From assembly GCA_002943765.1 (NCBI GenBank), contig PQWQ01000028.1:248001-312000 (forward strand): a DNA stretch of 64,000 nucleotides, in the 5' to 3' direction. Positions 60,928-64,000 of the stretch are shown here, one piece after another. Origin of the DNA: Psoroptes ovis (Eukaryota > Arthropoda > Arachnida > Sarcoptiformes > Psoroptidae). The notes under the pieces were generated by a model, which saw only the letters and a program-made list of their open reading frames with translations, made no database searches and was not told the origin of the DNA. Each line of letters begins with the position of its first letter. Positions within the stretch are counted from its first letter, which is position 1. The translations under genes and the position numbers were made by a program.

Positions 60928-61102
60928 TATTGGGTATTTTTCAAATTTATTTAAAAATTCATGTCAAAACAAAAAAAAAACGTGGACAGTACATTTCATA
61001 AAGTACGTCTCGAAAAAAATTGACGAGTTGAAAAAAAATCAACAAATTATGATTGTCCAAATCTAATATCTTTAATTATCATCCGATATTAACAAAAGTG
61101 CC
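60928..61102. promoter_or_regulatory. Bidirectional promoter region RCL1 / ADPGK
   Basis: 175 bp between divergent start codons. It contains GTACATTTCATAAAGTACG (60990-61008 region), a small inverted repeat around GTAC. No TATA box. Confidence 0.45.
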
Positions 61103-62911
61103 ATGAATGCCAAGACCAAAAATAATCAATGTAAACAACGACAAGAATCAAATGTCAATCTGTGGAAATTATCATTACTGGTCTTGATCATTTCGGTCGG
61201 CATTTATTATTTAATAAAACAAAAATATAATCATGCAGTACCCAAAAGTTTGAGAGTATTTGATGAAAAGATTGGAGAATTTATTCATGAAACATGGCAC
61301 ACATTTTTATGGAGCAAAAATGCTATTCATAATAAATTATTCTGTCATGATGATCAACATCGATTTGAGAGAATTTTACAACAATTATTAGAAGCCGAAC
61401 AAGAAGTTAATGTTAAAAGAACATCTCGCATTGCTGTCGGCTTAGGTGTTTGTACTGATTTAGTTGTTCGTGCATTAGATGTTTTGGGCCATTTTCCATC
61501 GCCAACCGATTCTCAACCACACGATCACATTGACAATTGGAATAAATTTCTCGAACTTTTTGCATATTATTTTCAACGTGGCGCAGCTTCAGAGTAAGAA
61601 AATTCATGATCATATATTTTTCATATTTTGAATATTTTCTTTTTTGATTTATTAGACGATATATTGAATCCAAAGAAGTGTTCAATAAATTAATCAAATT
61701 GATCGATGAGAAGAAAGTTGAAAAGAAAGAAGCGATCGGAAGTAATGCACCATTAATATCACTTCGTTTTGCACGCGAAAATTTTAAAAATATTCTTTTA
61801 GGTGCACAAATCACTGAAAAATTGTCAAAAAAATTGCCTAAAAATATTGAAATAAGTGGTCCGATCATTGATCAAGATGATTATCATGTGATATTAGAAT
61901 ACAATATAAACGAACATTGGAATCAGTATAAAAGTCCAAGAGCAAATCGTTTGATTATTCATAGTGATGATAATAATGTTAAACTATTATCGAAAAATAA
62001 TTTTTTCAAACGTCTCAGAAGTTTCAAACCAGATCTTTTGATTCTGTCTGGTTTACATATGTTGGACAATAGTCCTATTGATTTCAACATTCGAACCAAA
62101 GTGATTGAAGATTTTGCGAAAGATTTGGTAGAATTTCGTGAAAATTATAAAGCATTCCGTACACATTTCGAAATGTCAGCCTATACTGAATACCGTTTAC
62201 TAGAATTAGTTGTCAATCAAGTATTTCCACATATCGATTCATTTGGAATGAATGAACAAGAAGCAAACAATCTATTATCTTTGATGAAATTTGGTAATAT
62301 TTCATATTCAGCCAATCCTTTTCCACGTGTAGCATATGTTTTGGATGAGATGCGTGAATTATTTGCATTTTTAGATTCGATCGGAAATGGCCGTGTAAGC
62401 CGTATCCATGTACATACATTAGCTTATCAAGTTGTGATGACTAGGGTCGATTTGCAAACAAACAAACCGATCTGGACATCGAGTAAAGCAGCTATGGCTA
62501 AAGCTTCATTGACTGCTTATAGATTTACTGTAAGTGTGATCAATTCATTATTGATACAATTGGTGTTAATCTTTTTTTTCAAATCAAAGTGTAATTTGCC
62601 TGAAATAGATCTCAAACAAGTGAAAATTCTTCTGGATGATTCATTTGCTACCACGACTGATGCAATGAATGCCGACCGAATCGAATTGGATAAAGCAATA
62701 CAATGTTGGCAAGAGGATTTAAATTCTCCATTCACTTTCAATCAAACACGTGTTCAAATCTGTTTAGCTATTGGCATGGTTTGTACGAATGTTGTACAAA
62801 CAGTTGGTGCTGGTGATAATATATCTGGTAAGTTTTATACTATATCACTATTTAACTTATTTGTAATCTTAATTTCTATTCTTAGCTTCCGGATTAATGC
62901 TTCAATTATGA
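61103..62911 (+). CDS. ADPGK: ADP-dependent glucokinase
   Basis: Four exons (61103-61593, 61656-62529, 62590-62827, 62886-62911) encode 542 residues. It phosphorylates glucose with ADP as donor. Residues about 23-40 form one hydrophobic anchor (LWKLSLLVLIISVGIYYLI), placing it in the ER membrane as in vertebrates. Family marks: RIAVGLGVCTDLVV near residue 110, FFQRGAASER at the first splice, LILSGLHMLD, EMSAYTEYRLLELVVNQVFP, and the ATP-fold catalytic loop GAGDNISASGL, whose Asp (residue 531) is the expected base. The tail after the loop is shorter than in the human enzyme. It looks active. Confidence 0.92.
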
Positions 62912-64000
62912 TAATTACCGAATCGACTACAATTTATTACAATAATTATTGACTTATTATCCTTGAAAAATATCCTAGAAATAATGAATTGATATTTAAA
63001 TCAAAGATTTATTCTGAATTCTTATAAAAGTAAAATTTCTCATTTTCAAAAATCCATTTTTTATCATTAATTAATTAATTAATTAATAACTATGATCGCC
63101 AATAAATCGCGTTAGATTTGTGATTGAATTTAAAAATCCCAAAAAAGCATAACTTGCAACGTATGAAATGGGCAAAAAAAAAATTTTCTCAGAAAAAAAA
63201 GACACCAAGCGAGCGGAGAAAAATATCTTTTTTATCAAACAAAAAAAAAAGGGGGAGAAAAGAAAGAAAAACAAAATGAAAAAAGTAAGAAGCAGCGCTT
63301 CACAATATTCTAAGCTTCAATAATAATTATGTGTGTTGTGTGCCCACCAATATATACGATTTGTGAATGCAAAAATAAATAACGAAAAAACAAAACAAAA
63401 ACAAAATAAACAAAAACGAATTGAAATGAAATGAAAAAATAAAATAAATAACTCAATAACAAAAATACACAAATACGAATAGAGAGAGGGATAGAAAATT
63501 ACAACAAACATCACCATCATCATCATCATCATCATCAATTAATGTAAATTTGTCTATTCCATTTGTGTGTTTAACCACCATTCAAGAATAACATTAATAT
63601 ATATTTTTTTTCGTTTTGAATAACATTAATTACTAATAAAAGGATACAAAAAAAATCAACAATAACAATAATATTAATAATAATAATATTGACGACTAGA
63701 AAAAGAGCCATTCATTCATCCATATTTTTCATTCATTGATCGTTATTATTATTATTATTTGTTGATTATTATTACCGTCATAACCATCATCATCATCATC
63801 ATCATTGACAATTTGATATACCAAAAAAAACAATTTAATCCAATTTGTGGGAATAACCAGCAAAATACAAAACAAAAAACCGATCATTTCATCAGCACAA
63901 GTAAAAAAAAAATTGAATCATTTTGATTTGAAGTATATTGATCAATTGATTTATTTAATGACGAATTAATTTTACATAAAAATTGATACCTCAAAAATTT
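62912..64000. other. Intergenic right end, microsatellite-rich
   Basis: No gene is seen. CAT repeats lie at 63508-63537 and 63785-63806, ATT repeats near 63745-63760, and A-rich runs between 63170 and 63430. The texture is like 1-1,000 and may be the leader or upstream region of a gene beyond the window. Confidence 0.45.

Noticed and set aside
61413..61868. 151-residue antisense frame in ADPGK
   Set aside because: Crosses a confirmed exon/intron/exon of ADPGK and has no features of its own.
1..64000. tRNA or rRNA genes
   Set aside because: No GGTTCGANTCC-type B box with a matching acceptor stem was found by eye; a covariance scan would be needed to exclude them.

Overview
This is AT-rich nuclear DNA from a small eukaryotic genome. 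Genes are split by short introns, mostly 55-80 bp with GT...AG ends. Convergent genes lie tens of bases apart, and CAT/ATG trinucleotide microsatellites are frequent. Proteins carry Asn-, Asp- and Ser-rich tracts. The gene set (ADP-dependent glucokinase, Qng1, TPD52, stomatin, CD36, a secreted CAP protein) fits an arthropod. Base composition, short introns and mariner-type repeats point to an acariform mite of the Dermatophagoides/Sarcoptes kind. That placement is inference. No rRNA, tRNA, CRISPR array or bacterial operon was seen.

Layout. 1-8.1 kb: microsatellite-rich leader, then a 1,744-residue, 20-finger C2H2 protein. 8.6-10.7 kb: queuosine salvage hydrolase QNG1 convergent with ribosome-assembly methyltransferase EMG1. 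10.8-12.4 kb: minisatellite of about 40 units. 12.6-23.5 kb: dense block with stomatin, a small orphan coiled-coil protein, phosphatidylserine synthase, mTERF3, RPL7, mL64, a TPD52-family gene and an orphan multi-membrane-span protein. 23.5-29.9 kb: gene-poor, with CTCF-like sites, CRE-like palindromes and hairpins. 29.9-38.3 kb: secreted CAP protein and a CD36-family receptor. 34.7-44.7 kb: seven 80-82 bp palindromic mariner-like MITEs plus a 5'-truncated I-group LINE. 46.3-49.4 kb: phosphoglycerate kinase and BCKDH E1-alpha. 51.0-59.2 kb: a CCP1-like tubulin deglutamylase convergent with AP-3 delta. 59.5-62.9 kb: a possible small secreted peptide, RCL1 and ADPGK, then microsatellite-rich DNA to the end.

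The genes are not one pathway. Several serve RNA and ribosome biology (QNG1, EMG1, RPL7, mL64, mTERF3, RCL1), others membranes and trafficking (stomatin, PSS, AP-3 delta, TPD52, CD36), others carbon metabolism (PGK, ADPGK, BCKDHA). Gene models were spliced by hand from canonical sites with phase checked across each junction. They have no transcript support.

The signals I find most worth checking are the MITE cluster, the TGACGTA-N4-TACGTCA palindromes, the twin CTCF-like sites, an in-frame 36-nt cassette exon and alternative first exon in the TPD52 gene, and an NRF-1-like site in the RPL7/mL64 bidirectional promoter. I saw nothing that I would call a proven new system.
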